NCBI RefSeq assembly: GCF_024053505.1
Contig: NZ_JAMXQS010000007.1
Location: 186,001 to 250,000, forward strand
Length of the DNA stretch: 64,000 nt
From: Mesorhizobium liriopis
GTDB lineage: Bacteria > Pseudomonadota > Alphaproteobacteria > Rhizobiales > Rhizobiaceae
Reading direction: 5' to 3'
Shown here: piece after piece, positions 15,510 to 25,083 of the stretch
How positions within the stretch are numbered: the stretch's first letter is position 1
Layout of the letters: the number at the start of each line of letters is the position of its first letter
Made by a program: the position numbers and the translations under genes
Notes under the pieces: model-generated
Databases searched by the model: none
What the model saw: only the letters and a program-made list of their open reading frames with translations
What the model was told of the DNA's origin: nothing

Positions 15510-17483
15510 ATGCCGCATGACACCCCTTTGATCGCCACCATCGTTGCAGGTCTGGGCTTGGCCTTCGTGTTCGGCGCCATCGCCCAGCGCCTTCGGATCC
15601 AGCCTTTGGTGGGCTATCTCCTGGCGGGTGTCGCGGTCGGTCCCCATACGCCGGGCTTCGTGGCGAGCCAGGAACTGGCGCCGGAGCTGGCCGAGATGGG
15701 TGTGATTCTGCTGATGTTCGGCGTCGGCCTGCACTTTTCGCTGAAGGACCTGCTTTCCGTGCGCGCCATAGCGCTGCCGGGCGCGGTGGTGCAGATGGGC
15801 GTGGCAACCGCGCTCGGGGCGGGGTTCGCGTCGCTGATGGGCTGGCCGCTCGCGGGCGGGCTTGTCTTCGGTCTCGCTCTCTCGGTCGCAAGTACCGTGG
15901 TGCTGCTGCGCGCGCTCGCCGAGCGGCGGCTGGTCGAGACCGAGAAGGGACGGATCGCGGTCGGCTGGCTGATCGTCGAGGACCTCGCCATGGTCCTGGC
16001 TCTCGTTCTGCTGCCGGCCATCGCAGGTCTTCTCAGCACCGGCGCGGAAGGGAATGCCACCGCAAGCGGGGTCGTCGCGCACTGGTTCGAGGCGAACGGC
16101 TATGGTTTCGGCCTGTGGGAGATCATCGGCATCACGCTTCTGCAGGTGGCGATATTCGTCGTGCTGATGCTGGTCGTCGGCCGGCGCGTGATCCCCTGGC
16201 TGCTGCATTACATCGCCCATACCGGCTCGCGCGAACTGTTCCGTTTGTCCGTGCTGGCGATTGCGCTGGGCGTGGCCTTCGGAGCCGCCAAGCTCTTCGG
16301 CGTGTCGCTGGCGCTGGGTGCATTCTTTGCCGGCATGGTGCTGGCCGAATCCGAGCTCAGCCATCGCGCGGCGGAAGAGTCGCTGCCGTTCCGCGACGCT
16401 TTCGCAGTGCTGTTCTTCGTGTCCGTCGGCATGCTCTTCGACCCGACCAGCCTCATCCGCGACTTCTGGCCGGTTCTCGCCACCGTCTTCATCATCATCA
16501 TCGGCAAGTCGCTGGCGGCGTTTCTGATCGTGAAGGCGTTCCGCTATCCGACCGCGACCGCGCTGACGATCTCGGCCAGTCTGGCGCAGATCGGCGAGTT
16601 CTCGTTCATTCTGGCCGAACTCGGCGTGGGGCTCGGCGTGTTGCCCGAGCAGGGGCGCAGCCTGATCCTGGCGGGCGCCATTCTGTCGATCCTCTTGAAT
16701 CCGTTGGTCTTCATGTCGATCGACTGGCTGGCGCCACGGCTCGAGCGGCGCGGGCGCGTTCCGGTGCCGGCTACGGCCGCACCGGCTGCGGAAAGCGGCG
16801 AGGCGATCGCGCCGGTTGCCGTGGACGACGACGTGCCGGCACAGACCATGCAGACGGGCCACACGGTTCTCGTCGGCTATGGCCGCGTCGGCACGCTGGT
16901 CGCCGCCTCCCTGCGCGAACGGGGCGTGCCGCTCGTCGTGATCGAGGATGCCGACAAGCGCATCGCGGAACTGCGCAAGGAGGGCATCGAGACGATCATC
17001 GGCAATGCGGCGAGCACCGTCATTCTGCGCGCGGCGAACCTGCCGGCGGCCCGGCGGCTGGTGGTTGCGATCCCGAATGCCTTCGAAGCGGGGCAGATCG
17101 TAGAGCAGGGCCGCGCGGCGAACCCGGATCTGCACATCGTCGCGCGCGCTCATTCGGATGCCGAGGTCGCCTATCTTTCCGATCTCGGTGCGGCAGACGT
17201 CGTCTTGGGCGAGCGCGAGATTGCGCGTGGGATCGTTGAGAGGCTAGCCGATGATGGCCCTTTTTCGGGACCGCTCGTCGATGGCGGAAACGCGGAGGAA
17301 CTTGTCGGCGAGGGAGGGGCTGGCCTGTCGCGACACGGGTCGTTCGATCAAGAAGGCACTGGCAGCGGCGAAGCCAGCCAGTTGGCCATGGGGAGTGATC
17401 CCGCACCCGGAAATTCTTCGCCCGACACTGCTCCCGCATCGGACGATCCGGATCGGGCGGGCTCGAACAAGCCATCTGGGTAG
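15510..17483 (+). CDS. CPA2-family monovalent cation:proton antiporter with TrkA-N domain (KefB/YbaL type)
   Basis: A 657-residue protein. The first 400 residues form the CPA2 exchanger fold, with GYLLAGVAVGPHTPG, ALSVASTVVLLRAL, the acidic-residue segment WLIVEDLAMVLALV and SLALGAFFAGMVLAESELSHR. A regulatory Rossmann domain follows from about residue 448 (VLVGYGRVGTLVAASLRERG), as in KefB, KefC and YbaL, which exchange K+ or Na+ for H+ under electrophile or pH stress. The last 70 residues are Gly/Ser/Pro-rich, probably disordered, and not part of the family core. No KefG-type partner is adjacent. Confidence 0.9.
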   Translation: MPHDTPLIATIVAGLGLAFVFGAIAQRLRIQPLVGYLLAGVAVGPHTPGFVASQELAPELAEMGVILLMFGVGLHFSLKDLLSVRAIALPGAVVQMGVATALGAGFASLMGWPLAGGLVFGLALSVASTVVLLRALAERRLVETEKGRIAVGWLIVEDLAMVLALVLLPAIAGLLSTGAEGNATASGVVAHWFEANGYGFGLWEIIGITLLQVAIFVVLMLVVGRRVIPWLLHYIAHTGSRELFRLSVLAIALGVAFGAAKLFGVSLALGAFFAGMVLAESELSHRAAEESLPFRDAFAVLFFVSVGMLFDPTSLIRDFWPVLATVFIIIIGKSLAAFLIVKAFRYPTATALTISASLAQIGEFSFILAELGVGLGVLPEQGRSLILAGAILSILLNPLVFMSIDWLAPRLERRGRVPVPATAAPAAESGEAIAPVAVDDDVPAQTMQTGHTVLVGYGRVGTLVAASLRERGVPLVVIEDADKRIAELRKEGIETIIGNAASTVILRAANLPAARRLVVAIPNAFEAGQIVEQGRAANPDLHIVARAHSDAEVAYLSDLGAADVVLGEREIARGIVERLADDGPFSGPLVDGGNAEELVGEGGAGLSRHGSFDQEGTGSGEASQLAMGSDPAPGNSSPDTAPASDDPDRAGSNKPSG

Positions 17484-17550
17484 TGATGTGGGTGGGAAAC
17501 CGATTCCGCCAGCTTAGCGAAAACCACCTGAGAGCATTGCGGTAGGCAAG

Positions 17551-17585
17551 AAAAAGGCCCGGCAGGACTTCCTGCCGGGCTTTTT
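17551..17585. terminator. Bidirectional terminator
   Basis: The 10-bp stem GCCCGGCAGG/CCTGCCGGGC is flanked by five A on the left and five T on the right. It serves the antiporter gene on the plus strand and the small exported-protein gene on the minus strand. Confidence 0.92.
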
Positions 17586-17604
17586 CAATTCGATCGCTGA
17601 AAGA

Positions 17605-17922
17605 TCAGAAGTTCTGGTCTTCCTGCGGCGCATTCACGCCTTCGCCCAGGATCGAGCTGCTGGCCTCGGGGGTGGGGGCGCTCGCCGAGCCGATGCCGCG
17701 GTCGTTCCGCTCGATCGAACGGGTCGTGCCATAGTCCACACCGTAGTTTGCGGCGGGGACGTTGGTTTCGGCGCTCGGATCATTGAAGCCGCCCGTCGAG
17801 TTATTCATCCAACGCGAAGGCTGGTCCGAAATGTTCGGGGACAGACGATCCTGAACGTTCTGGGCCAGAACAGGCGAAGCCATGGTGAGTACAAGTGCGG
17901 TTGCTGCAAGAATCTTTTTCAT
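17605..17922 (-). CDS. Small exported protein of unknown function
   Basis: About 105 residues with a clear Sec signal peptide (MKKILAATALVLTMASPVLA, cut before QNVQDR). The mature part of about 84 residues is rich in Asn, Ser, Asp and Pro, has no Cys and looks unstructured. The start at 17922 has GGAT seven bases upstream; an ATG two codons earlier is too close to that site. It resembles the short secreted proteins of unknown function common in Rhizobiales; I do not recognise a named family. Confidence 0.7.
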   Translation of the reverse strand: MKKILAATALVLTMASPVLAQNVQDRLSPNISDQPSRWMNNSTGGFNDPSAETNVPAANYGVDYGTTRSIERNDRGIGSASAPTPEASSSILGEGVNAPQEDQNF

Positions 17923-18125
17923 GATCATATCCAATCGTTCCAAACTATTCTCTGTTGGACGCCTGCTTGGGATCAGAAGCGCCCTGTTGACAGCCGGATA
18001 AGTTTGGCGACCTTTCATGTTTCCATCACAAAAAAGTTGAGTTCGGTGAACACTCCGTCGCGTGGTTGCGGTTGAAACTCTTTCGGCTTGCCCCGTGTGC
18101 GCCCAAAAACGGTTGCGCGCGCTCC

Positions 18126-18133
18126 ATGGTTAA
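18126..18133 (-). promoter_or_regulatory. CtrA-like half-site upstream of ftsK
   Basis: The minus strand reads TTAACCAT, a reported half-site for the cell-cycle regulator CtrA, about 80 bases before ftsK. A TTTA seven bases beyond the TTAA on the plus strand only partly completes the full TTAA-N7-TTAA pattern. Confidence 0.3.
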
Positions 18134-18214
18134 TGGCCCCTTTACCAAGCGATTCTAGTCTCCTCGCGATTCCGTCCGGGCATGGGTTCGCTCGGGCGCA
18201 CGGGAGCCTGTTTC

Positions 18215-21200
18215 ATGCCTTCATCCGCGCATATCCTGATCGACGAGCCGCAGTCGGGCTTGAGCGAGTGGACACGCCGCTCGCTCAAGCGGCTGGCCGG
18301 ATTGGGGGTGATCGCGGGACTGGCAGGTGCGGTCGCCGCGCTCGCCACCTGGAACGTGGCCGATCCCTCGTTCTCGAATGCGACCGATACGCCGATCACC
18401 AATGCGTTGGGCTATCCGGGTGCCGTATTCGCCGATGTGGCTGCGCAGTTCTGGGGGCTGGCAGCACTTGCCGGGCTGTTGCCGATCCTCAGCTGGGGCG
18501 TGATGCTCGCGCGTGCGACGCCGATCTACCGCCCCGTCTGGCGCGGGCTTGCAGCCTTTGGCGGCTCGCTGCTCGCCGCCGGCATTGCCGGCTGCATCAC
18601 GCCGCCGCCGACCTGGCCGCTGCCGATGGGCCTGGGGGGCGTCTTCGGCGATGCCGTGCTGTGGTTGCCGAGCCTCGTCATCGGCGAATATCCGCAAGGT
18701 TTCAGCGCCATTCCGGTCGCCGTCATTCTGGCGGCCCCGACCGTCTATCTTTTCCTGTTCGGGGCCGGGCTGATCATGCGCGATCCGCCGGTCTATGAGG
18801 AAATCGAGGGCGACGACGAGGACGGTGAGGACCGCGTCAGCTTCTGGGCGTCGCTTTTCGGCATCCTGTCGCATTACTGGCTGTTCCTGCGTGCGCAGAG
18901 CCGCCGCCATCTGGCCGGCATGCGCAAGGAGCGTGCATCTTCCAACAATCCGCTCCTGAACCCCGAGCGCGGCTGGCGCCGTGCGGCCGAGCGGGTGGAA
19001 ATGGAAGAAGCCGCCGAGTTCCGCGCCGAGCCTCGCATGGCGAGCCATCGCAGCGACCCGCAGATCCGGGCGCGCGTCGAGCCCGAATTCTTCGCAGCCA
19101 TGGTCGCCGACAACCGTTCGCACCGCGTGAGCGAACCGGTAATGGACGAAGCGCCATGGGCCTCGCCCGCTGCCGACCCGTTCGCGGGCCAGCAGGACCG
19201 GTTTGATGCGCCCGCCTGGGATGAGACGCCCGTGGAAACCGACCTGTCGCTCGAGCCGCATGAATTGGCGGGCGATCCTTATAGGCAGCAGGATGGGTTC
19301 GAGCAGGCTTACGCTGATCCTGCCTATGCCGAACCAGCCTATGATGCGACCGCTTACAGCGAACCTGCCTATGCGGAGCCGGTTGCGCCACGCCCGCGCA
19401 CGCCGGTCGGGCCCAATACGCAGGTGCGCAACTACCGTACGCCGTCGCCGTCGGCTTTGCGTGAAGCCGCCCAGCGTGAGGAAGAGTGGCGGCGTGCGCG
19501 CAGCCCCGCGAGCCTGCCGGTGGATGCAAGCGAGTTCGCAGCCGCCTTCGAAGACGAGGATGCGCCCTTCGACATGGAAGACGACTTCGCCGCTGCCCTG
19601 GAGGCCGAGCCGCTGGTGGATATTCCCGCAGCCGTCCAGCCGCAGGCCGTGCAGCAGGGGCTTCCGCGCGTGAAGATCCCGGCACTGTCGCGGCCCGCGC
19701 CTTTGCCGCCGGTGGTTCAGGCGCCGGCCGCGATGGCCACGGCCACGGCCGCCATCGCGGCACCGGCTGCCGTCGCGACCGCTGCCATGCACCGGATGCC
19801 CGCCCCATCGCGCGAGCTTGTCCGTTCCTTTGCAACCGGCGGCTTCGAGATGCCGGATCTGTCCTTCCTCGCCCAGCCCAAGGGTGCGGTGCGCGACCCC
19901 TCCCTTTCGCCCGAGGCGTTGCAGGAGAATGCGCGGCTGCTCGAAGGCGTGCTGGAAGATTTCGGCGTGAAGGGCGAGATCATCCAGGTTCGTCCGGGTC
20001 CGGTCGTGACGCTTTATGAACTGGAGCCCGCGCCTGGCATCAAGTCTTCCCGCGTGATCGGTCTGGCCGACGACATCGCGCGTTCGATGTCGGCCATCGC
20101 CGCGCGCGTCGCGGTGGTGCCGGGGCGCAATGCGATCGGCATCGAACTGCCGAACACGCGGCGCGAAACGGTCTATCTCCGCGAGATGCTGGCGAGCCAG
20201 GATTTCGCCGACAGCCAGGCCAAGCTCGCGCTCGCGCTCGGCAAGACCATCAATGGCGAGCCGGTGATCACCGACATCGCCAAGATGCCCCACGTGCTCG
20301 TCGCCGGCACCACCGGTTCGGGCAAGTCGGTGGCGATCAACACCATGATCCTGTCGCTGCTCTACCGCATGTCGCCCGAGCAGTGCCGCCTGATCATGAT
20401 CGATCCGAAGATGGTGGAACTCTCCGTTTATGACGGCATCCCGCATCTGCTGACGCCTGTCGTGACCGACCCGAAGAAGGCCGTGGTCGCGCTGAAATGG
20501 ACCGTGCGCGAGATGGAAGACCGTTATCGCAAGATGGCGAAGCTTTCGGTGCGCAACGTGGACGGCTTCAATGCGCGTGTGGCGCAGGCGGCCGAAAAGG
20601 GCGAGATGTTGTCGCGCACCGTGCAGACGGGCTTCGACAAGCAGACGGGCGAGGCGATCTACGAGACGGAAGAGCTCGATCTCGAGCCGATGCCCTATAT
20701 CGTCGTGATCATCGACGAAGTCGCCGACCTGATGATGGTGGCGGGCAAGGACATCGAAGGGGCCGTCCAGCGCCTCGGCCAGATGGCGCGTGCGGCGGGC
20801 ATCCACGTCATCATGGCGACGCAGCGTCCCTCGGTCGACGTCATCACCGGCACGATCAAGGCGAACTTCCCGACCCGTATCTCCTTCCAGGTGACGTCGA
20901 AGATCGACAGCCGCACGATCCTGGGCGAACAGGGCGCGGAACAGCTGCTCGGCCAGGGCGACATGCTGTTCATGGCCGGCGGCGGCCGCACGCAGCGCGT
21001 GCACGGGCCGTTCGTGTCGGACCAGGAAGTCGAGCGCGTGGTCAGCCACCTCAAGCTTCAGGGCGTGCCGGAATATCTCGACGCCATCACCGAGGACGAG
21101 GAGGAAGACGGCGAGGATGAGCGTCCGGCCAAGGGCGGGAATGGCGGCGGCGGAGCGTCGGGTGGTGAGACGTTCGACGATTCGGATGATCCGTACGATC

Positions 21201-21385
21201 AGGCCGTCGCGGTCGTCCTGCGCGATGGCAAGGCGTCGACCTCGTATATCCAGCGGCGACTCGGGATCGGCTACAACCGTGCGGCCTCGATCATCGAGCG
21301 CATGGAGCAGGAAGGGATCGTGGGCCCCGCGAACCATGCGGGCAAGCGTGAGATCCTGGTGCCGACGGAAGAGGACAAGATGTGA
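18215..21385 (+). CDS. ftsK: DNA translocase FtsK
   Basis: A protein of about 1056 residues that couples chromosome segregation to septation. It has an N-terminal membrane domain of about four helices (to about residue 190), a long linker, and a RecA-like motor with the Walker A motif GTTGSGKS (about residue 700) and Walker B region [15 protein letters not shown]. The C-terminal winged-helix gamma domain ([22 protein letters not shown]) normally reads KOPS sequences and activates XerD. The linker is acidic, Pro/Ala-rich and holds a short tandem of AYAEP-like units near residues 365-392. The ATG at 18215 has GGAG eight bases upstream; an ATG at 18182 would add 11 residues. Confidence 0.96.
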   Translation: MPSSAHILIDEPQSGLSEWTRRSLKRLAGLGVIAGLAGAVAALATWNVADPSFSNATDTPITNALGYPGAVFADVAAQFWGLAALAGLLPILSWGVMLARATPIYRPVWRGLAAFGGSLLAAGIAGCITPPPTWPLPMGLGGVFGDAVLWLPSLVIGEYPQGFSAIPVAVILAAPTVYLFLFGAGLIMRDPPVYEEIEGDDEDGEDRVSFWASLFGILSHYWLFLRAQSRRHLAGMRKERASSNNPLLNPERGWRRAAERVEMEEAAEFRAEPRMASHRSDPQIRARVEPEFFAAMVADNRSHRVSEPVMDEAPWASPAADPFAGQQDRFDAPAWDETPVETDLSLEPHELAGDPYRQQDGFEQAYADPAYAEPAYDATAYSEPAYAEPVAPRPRTPVGPNTQVRNYRTPSPSALREAAQREEEWRRARSPASLPVDASEFAAAFEDEDAPFDMEDDFAAALEAEPLVDIPAAVQPQAVQQGLPRVKIPALSRPAPLPPVVQAPAAMATATAAIAAPAAVATAAMHRMPAPSRELVRSFATGGFEMPDLSFLAQPKGAVRDPSLSPEALQENARLLEGVLEDFGVKGEIIQVRPGPVVTLYELEPAPGIKSSRVIGLADDIARSMSAIAARVAVVPGRNAIGIELPNTRRETVYLREMLASQDFADSQAKLALALGKTINGEPVITDIAKMPHVLVAGTTGSGKSVAINTMILSLLYRMSPEQCRLIMIDPKMVELSVYDGIPHLLTPVVTDPKKAVVALKWTVREMEDRYRKMAKLSVRNVDGFNARVAQAAEKGEMLSRTVQTGFDKQTGEAIYETEELDLEPMPYIVVIIDEVADLMMVAGKDIEGAVQRLGQMARAAGIHVIMATQRPSVDVITGTIKANFPTRISFQVTSKIDSRTILGEQGAEQLLGQGDMLFMAGGGRTQRVHGPFVSDQEVERVVSHLKLQGVPEYLDAITEDEEEDGEDERPAKGGNGGGGASGGETFDDSDDPYDQAVAVVLRDGKASTSYIQRRLGIGYNRAASIIERMEQEGIVGPANHAGKREILVPTEEDKM

Positions 21386-21532
21386 GGGATGGGGTCAAGG
21401 TTTCCGCGAAGGCTGAGCGCCCTCGAAGCTGAACTCAACCCTCGCAAGACCTTGTCCGCTTCCCCCTTGCTTCACCCCCTCCCGTGCCCCACTTCCGCCC
21501 GGATGGGACGGCACCACACGGAGATGAGCACC

Positions 21533-22174
21533 ATGACCCTTTCGACCCCTTTCCGCCGTCTCGCGGTGGCCGCTGCGGCCGCTCTCTCTCTGAGCTTCGC
21601 CACGCCGGTCTTCGCGCAGCAAGGTGCGGCGACCGCGCAGAAGATCGCCGACCATTTCGCCTCGATCCGTTCCATGTCGGGCGAGTTCGTGCAGTTCGGG
21701 CCCAAGGGCGAGCAGACGGGCGGCAAGTTCTTTATCCAGCGGCCGGGCAAGATCCGGTTCAACTACGAGTCGCCCTCGGCCTATCGCGTGATCGCGGACG
21801 GCAACAATGTCGTCATCGACAATCGCAAGCTGAACACGTCCGACCTTTATCCGCTGTCCAAGACCCCGCTGAAGCTCCTGCTCGACGACCGCATCGACCT
21901 TTCCGACGGCAAGCTGAAATCGGTCAAGGAAGACAACGACCTGACCACGATCCAGCTCGCCGACAAGTCGGTGTTCGGCAATTCGCGCATCACCATGATG
22001 TTCGACCCGAAGACCTTTGACCTGCGCCAGTGGACGATCACGGACGCGCAAGGGAAGGACACGACGGTGATGATCTTCAACGTGCAGGAGGGCGCCAAGG
22101 TCGATCAGAGCCTGTTCGCCATCGACTACACGCGCAACCGTGTCGTGAACCAGAAGAAGAGCCAGTTCCGCTGA
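21533..22174 (+). CDS. lolA: Outer-membrane lipoprotein carrier protein LolA
   Basis: About 213 residues: a Sec signal peptide ending near TPVFAQ, then a LolA beta-barrel domain that carries lipoproteins across the periplasm from LolCDE to the outer membrane. Matching segments are IRSMSGEFVQFGPKGEQTGG, FFIQRPGKIRFNYESPS and the late MFDPKTFDLRQWTITDAQGK. The ATG at 21533 has GGAG nine bases upstream; that at 21524 abuts the same site. It follows ftsK by about 150 bases, the usual order in alphaproteobacteria and many other bacteria. Confidence 0.93.
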   Translation: MTLSTPFRRLAVAAAAALSLSFATPVFAQQGAATAQKIADHFASIRSMSGEFVQFGPKGEQTGGKFFIQRPGKIRFNYESPSAYRVIADGNNVVIDNRKLNTSDLYPLSKTPLKLLLDDRIDLSDGKLKSVKEDNDLTTIQLADKSVFGNSRITMMFDPKTFDLRQWTITDAQGKDTTVMIFNVQEGAKVDQSLFAIDYTRNRVVNQKKSQFR

Positions 22175-22237
22175 GCGGCGGAACGCGCTTTCAAGGCCTC
22201 TTTTCAGGCAAGGGCAGGGTAGGCTAAAGCCGCTCCC

Positions 22238-23044
22238 ATGCCCTTCACCATCGCCACTTGGAACATCAACTCCGTCCGCCTGCGCATCGGCTTAGTCGAG
22301 CGCTTCCTGAGCGAATACGCGCCAGACGTGCTGTGTTTGCAGGAAACCAAATGCCCGGACGACCTCTTTCCGCACAACAACTTCCACGCGGCCGGCTACG
22401 AGGTGGTCGGCGTCAGCGGGCAGAAAGGCTATCATGGCGTGGCGGTGGTTTCGCGCCGGCCCTTCGAAGTGGTCGAGCGGCGGCGCTTCTGCTCCAAGGA
22501 CGATTGCCGCCACATGTCGGTGCGCGTGCAGGCTGGCGCGAAATCGCTGCTCGTCCATAATTTCTACGTGCCCGCCGGCGGCGACGAGCCGAACCCGGAC
22601 GTGAACCCGAAATTCCGGCACAAGCTCGATTTCATCGAGGAAATGCGCGAGGTGCCGGCCGAGCACAGCGCGGATTCCGGTTCGATCCTGGTGGGCGATC
22701 TCAACGTCGCGCCGCATCCCAACGATGTCTGGTCGCACAAGCAGATGTTGGGCGTGGTCAGCCATACGCCTGTCGAAACCGAAGGGCTCGAATCCATGCG
22801 CAAGGCAGGCCAATGGGTCGACCTGATGCGCCATGGCGTGCCGGACGACGAGAAGCTCTACACGTGGTGGAGCTATCGTGCGGCGGACTGGCTGGCTTCG
22901 AACCGGGGGCGGCGGCTGGATCACGTCTGGGGCTCGCCGGGAATGGAGAGCCACTTGACGGGGATCAGGATGCTCAAGGATTTGCGCGGATGGGAGCGAC
23001 CGTCCGATCACGTCCCGGTGCTGGCGACGTTTGATCTGGATTGA
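22238..23044 (+). CDS. xth: Exodeoxyribonuclease III
   Basis: A 268-residue AP endonuclease/3'-5' exonuclease of the ExoIII family that acts in base excision repair. The metal and catalytic motifs are complete: WNINSVR, CLQETKCPD, GYHGVAVVSR, LVGDLNVAPHPNDVW, YTWWSYR, and the final DHVPVLATFDLD with the catalytic His. It starts 64 bases after lolA and may be transcribed with it. Confidence 0.95.
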   Translation: MPFTIATWNINSVRLRIGLVERFLSEYAPDVLCLQETKCPDDLFPHNNFHAAGYEVVGVSGQKGYHGVAVVSRRPFEVVERRRFCSKDDCRHMSVRVQAGAKSLLVHNFYVPAGGDEPNPDVNPKFRHKLDFIEEMREVPAEHSADSGSILVGDLNVAPHPNDVWSHKQMLGVVSHTPVETEGLESMRKAGQWVDLMRHGVPDDEKLYTWWSYRAADWLASNRGRRLDHVWGSPGMESHLTGIRMLKDLRGWERPSDHVPVLATFDLD

Positions 23045-23112
23045 GGGCAGGGGCTGGCTTTGCCTCGGTGAAGCGGCGAAGTTACCTCCACCCGTCGAAG
23101 AGCCAGACAGCC

Positions 23113-23565
23113 CTAGCTGAACCGCGGTGTGAGCCGGTCGATCTCGTCCACCATCGTCTGAAAATCCGTCGCGATGCGCCGGTAAAGGCGCACGGCCAGA
23201 TCCGGATATTCTTCCAGAATGCGCCGGAAGGAGCGGCGATCGACTTTCAGCAGGGACACGGCGCCTGCCGCCACCGCACTGGCCGGGCGTTGCGTGGTGG
23301 TGATCAGTGCATATTCGCCGATCAAGGCGCCGGGTTCCAAGGTGCCGACGGGCACCTGCTTGCCCTGCCTTTCGCGGAAAAGTTCGATCGTCCCTTCTGC
23401 GAGGATGAAAGCGGCTTCCGCCTTGTCGCCCTCGCGAAACACGATCTCGCCGCGCCGGAAATCCAGACGTTCGGCACCGAAGGCCAAGAGGCGCAGCTGG
23501 TCGGGCGCAAAGCCCTCGAAAAGGGCCACGCCTGACAGGATGCGGATGTCGTCATCCAGTGCCAT
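23113..23565 (-). CDS. Cyclic-nucleotide-binding domain protein
   Basis: A 150-residue protein that is a single cNMP-binding domain: LFEGFAPDQLRLLAF, GEIVFREGDKAEAAFILAEG, and the phosphate-binding cassette EPGALIGEYALITTTQRPASAVA. It lacks the helix-turn-helix of Crp/Fnr regulators, so it cannot bind DNA by that route and may act through a partner. It lies next to and in the same direction as the CenR-like regulator, as in Brucella, where the neighbour of OtpR is annotated as a cAMP-dependent kinase regulatory subunit. GAGGA lies just upstream of the ATG. Confidence 0.88.
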   Translation of the reverse strand: MALDDDIRILSGVALFEGFAPDQLRLLAFGAERLDFRRGEIVFREGDKAEAAFILAEGTIELFRERQGKQVPVGTLEPGALIGEYALITTTQRPASAVAAGAVSLLKVDRRSFRRILEEYPDLAVRLYRRIATDFQTMVDEIDRLTPRFS

Positions 23566-23682
23566 CGTGTCCTCGAGGGTTCAATCGTTCTCCGATTACC
23601 TCAAGAACACCCAAAGTTGAATTAACTTGGCGGTTCTTCTCGCCGGCAAATTGAAAGACGCTGCGTCAGCGCAACTTTCCTC

Positions 23683-24366
23683 TTATGGGATAAGCTTATA
23701 GCCGCCGCTTTCGGTCACCAGAATTTCGGCATTGGACGGATCGCGCTCGATCTTCTGACGCAGGCGATAGACGTGGGTTTCGAGCGTGTGGGTGGTGACG
23801 CCCGAATTGTAGCCCCACACCTCTTCCAGGAGCACGTCGCGAGTGACGACCTTCTGGTCGGCACGGTAGAGATATTTGATGATCGCCGCTTCCTTCTCGG
23901 TCAGGCGCACCTTGCCGCCCTTGCCGTCGATCAAAAGCTTCTGGCTGGGCTTGAAGGTGTAGGGACCGACGGTGAAGGTCGCGTCCTCGCTCTGCTCGTG
24001 CTGGCGCAACTGGGCACGGATGCGGGCGAGAAGCACGGCGAAGCGGAAGGGCTTCGTCACATAGTCGTTGGCGCCGGCTTCGAGGCCGAGGATCGTATCC
24101 GAATCCGTGTCGTGGCCCGTCAGCATGATGATCGGCGCCTTGTAGCCGCCTTTGCGGAGAACCTTGACCGCCTCGCGGCCGTCCATGTCGGGCAGGCCGA
24201 CATCCATGATCAGGAGATCGACCGTGTTGCTGCGCGCGGCGGCAATGCCCTTGGCGGCATTGTTTTCTTCCTTGACCGCGAATTCCTCATAGAGCGCGAG
24301 CTGCTCGACCAGCAGGCCGCGGAGATCGTCGTCGTCATCGACCACAAGAATGGTGCGTGAAGTCAT
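23683..24366 (-). CDS. cenR: OmpR-family response regulator, CenR/OtpR type
   Basis: A 227-residue two-component regulator. The receiver domain has the acidic cluster VVDDDDDLR, the phospho-acceptor Asp-55 in LLIMDVGLPDMDG, the Thr in IIMLTGHD and the Lys in YVTKPF. The C-terminal winged helix reads TEKEAAIIKYLY and VTTHTLETHVYRLRQKIE. The opening pattern LRGLLVEQLALYEEF resembles the CenR/OtpR group, which controls envelope integrity in Caulobacter and Brucella; the symbol rests on that resemblance and on the cNMP-protein neighbour. No histidine kinase is adjacent. The start at 24366 has AGGAAA upstream. Confidence 0.85.
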   Translation of the reverse strand: MTSRTILVVDDDDDLRGLLVEQLALYEEFAVKEENNAAKGIAAARSNTVDLLIMDVGLPDMDGREAVKVLRKGGYKAPIIMLTGHDTDSDTILGLEAGANDYVTKPFRFAVLLARIRAQLRQHEQSEDATFTVGPYTFKPSQKLLIDGKGGKVRLTEKEAAIIKYLYRADQKVVTRDVLLEEVWGYNSGVTTHTLETHVYRLRQKIERDPSNAEILVTESGGYKLIP

Positions 24367-24415
24367 CGGTTTCCTGTCAGCGGGGCGTGGCAAGACGGCC
24401 GGGCCCGGCTAAAAG

Positions 24416-25027
24416 GTGCGCGCAGGCTATGAGGGACGTTTCTTGCGTTCATTTCAACAATATAGGGTCTCGGACAACGCAACAAAGGCCGAAAGTGCCT
24501 CTTGGTTCCTTTCCGTTCGTGCGAGGCCGGGAAATCCACAACAGGGAATCCTGCGGATCGGCGCGCAGACATTCCCCTGTGCGCTCGGCAAAGGGGGAAT
24601 ATCGTCGAACAAGCGGGAAGGCGACGGGGCGACGCCGCTGGCGCGGATGCGCGTGGTGAAGGCCTATTTCAGGCCACGGCACTCGCTCGACCTGATGCCC
24701 TGGCGGGCAGGGGTGCCGCTGGAGGGGATCGAGCGAGACTTGGGCTGGTGCGACGCTTCGGGCGACCGCAACTACAACCAGCCGGTGCGCCTGCCTTACC
24801 CTGCGAGCCACGAAAAGATGGCGCGCGACGACCGGCTCTACGACACGGTGCTGGTGCTCGACTGGAACCTCCGTCCGGCCAAGCGCGGGCGGGGCAGTGC
24901 CATCTTCCTGCACCTCGCCCGGCCGGGTTTCACGCCGACCGAAGGTTGCGTGGCGGTTTCGCGGGCAACCATGCGGCGGATCCTGCCGCTGTTGCGGCAG
25001 GGCTCGGTGGTTCAGGTGCTGCGCTAG
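24416..25027 (+). CDS. L,D-transpeptidase (YkuD)-family protein
   Basis: Up to 203 residues with the ErfK/YbiS/YcfS/YnhG (YkuD) catalytic signature near the end: HLARPGFTPTEGCVAVS, with the conserved His and nucleophile Cys. The family links peptidoglycan stems by 3-3 bonds or attaches lipoproteins. The early segment SVRARPGNPQQGILRIG and KREGDGATP are typical of the short cytoplasmic-looking group seen in Rhizobiales. The true start is unclear: only GTG (24416) or TTG codons are in frame before the core, and no signal peptide is seen. It is divergent from the CenR-like gene by about 50 bases. Confidence 0.8.
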   Translation: MRAGYEGRFLRSFQQYRVSDNATKAESASWFLSVRARPGNPQQGILRIGAQTFPCALGKGGISSNKREGDGATPLARMRVVKAYFRPRHSLDLMPWRAGVPLEGIERDLGWCDASGDRNYNQPVRLPYPASHEKMARDDRLYDTVLVLDWNLRPAKRGRGSAIFLHLARPGFTPTEGCVAVSRATMRRILPLLRQGSVVQVLR

Positions 25028-25083
25028 CCGTTTCTCTTTCCAGTTTTACGATGACGACGTGAAGCCGCTTTGTCTGGAAGCGC

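Noticed and set aside
18221-21337. A 1038-codon open frame antisense to ftsK
   Set aside because: It is a shadow of ftsK in GC-rich DNA. The product is His/Arg/Asp-rich without domains, and ftsK has full motifs.
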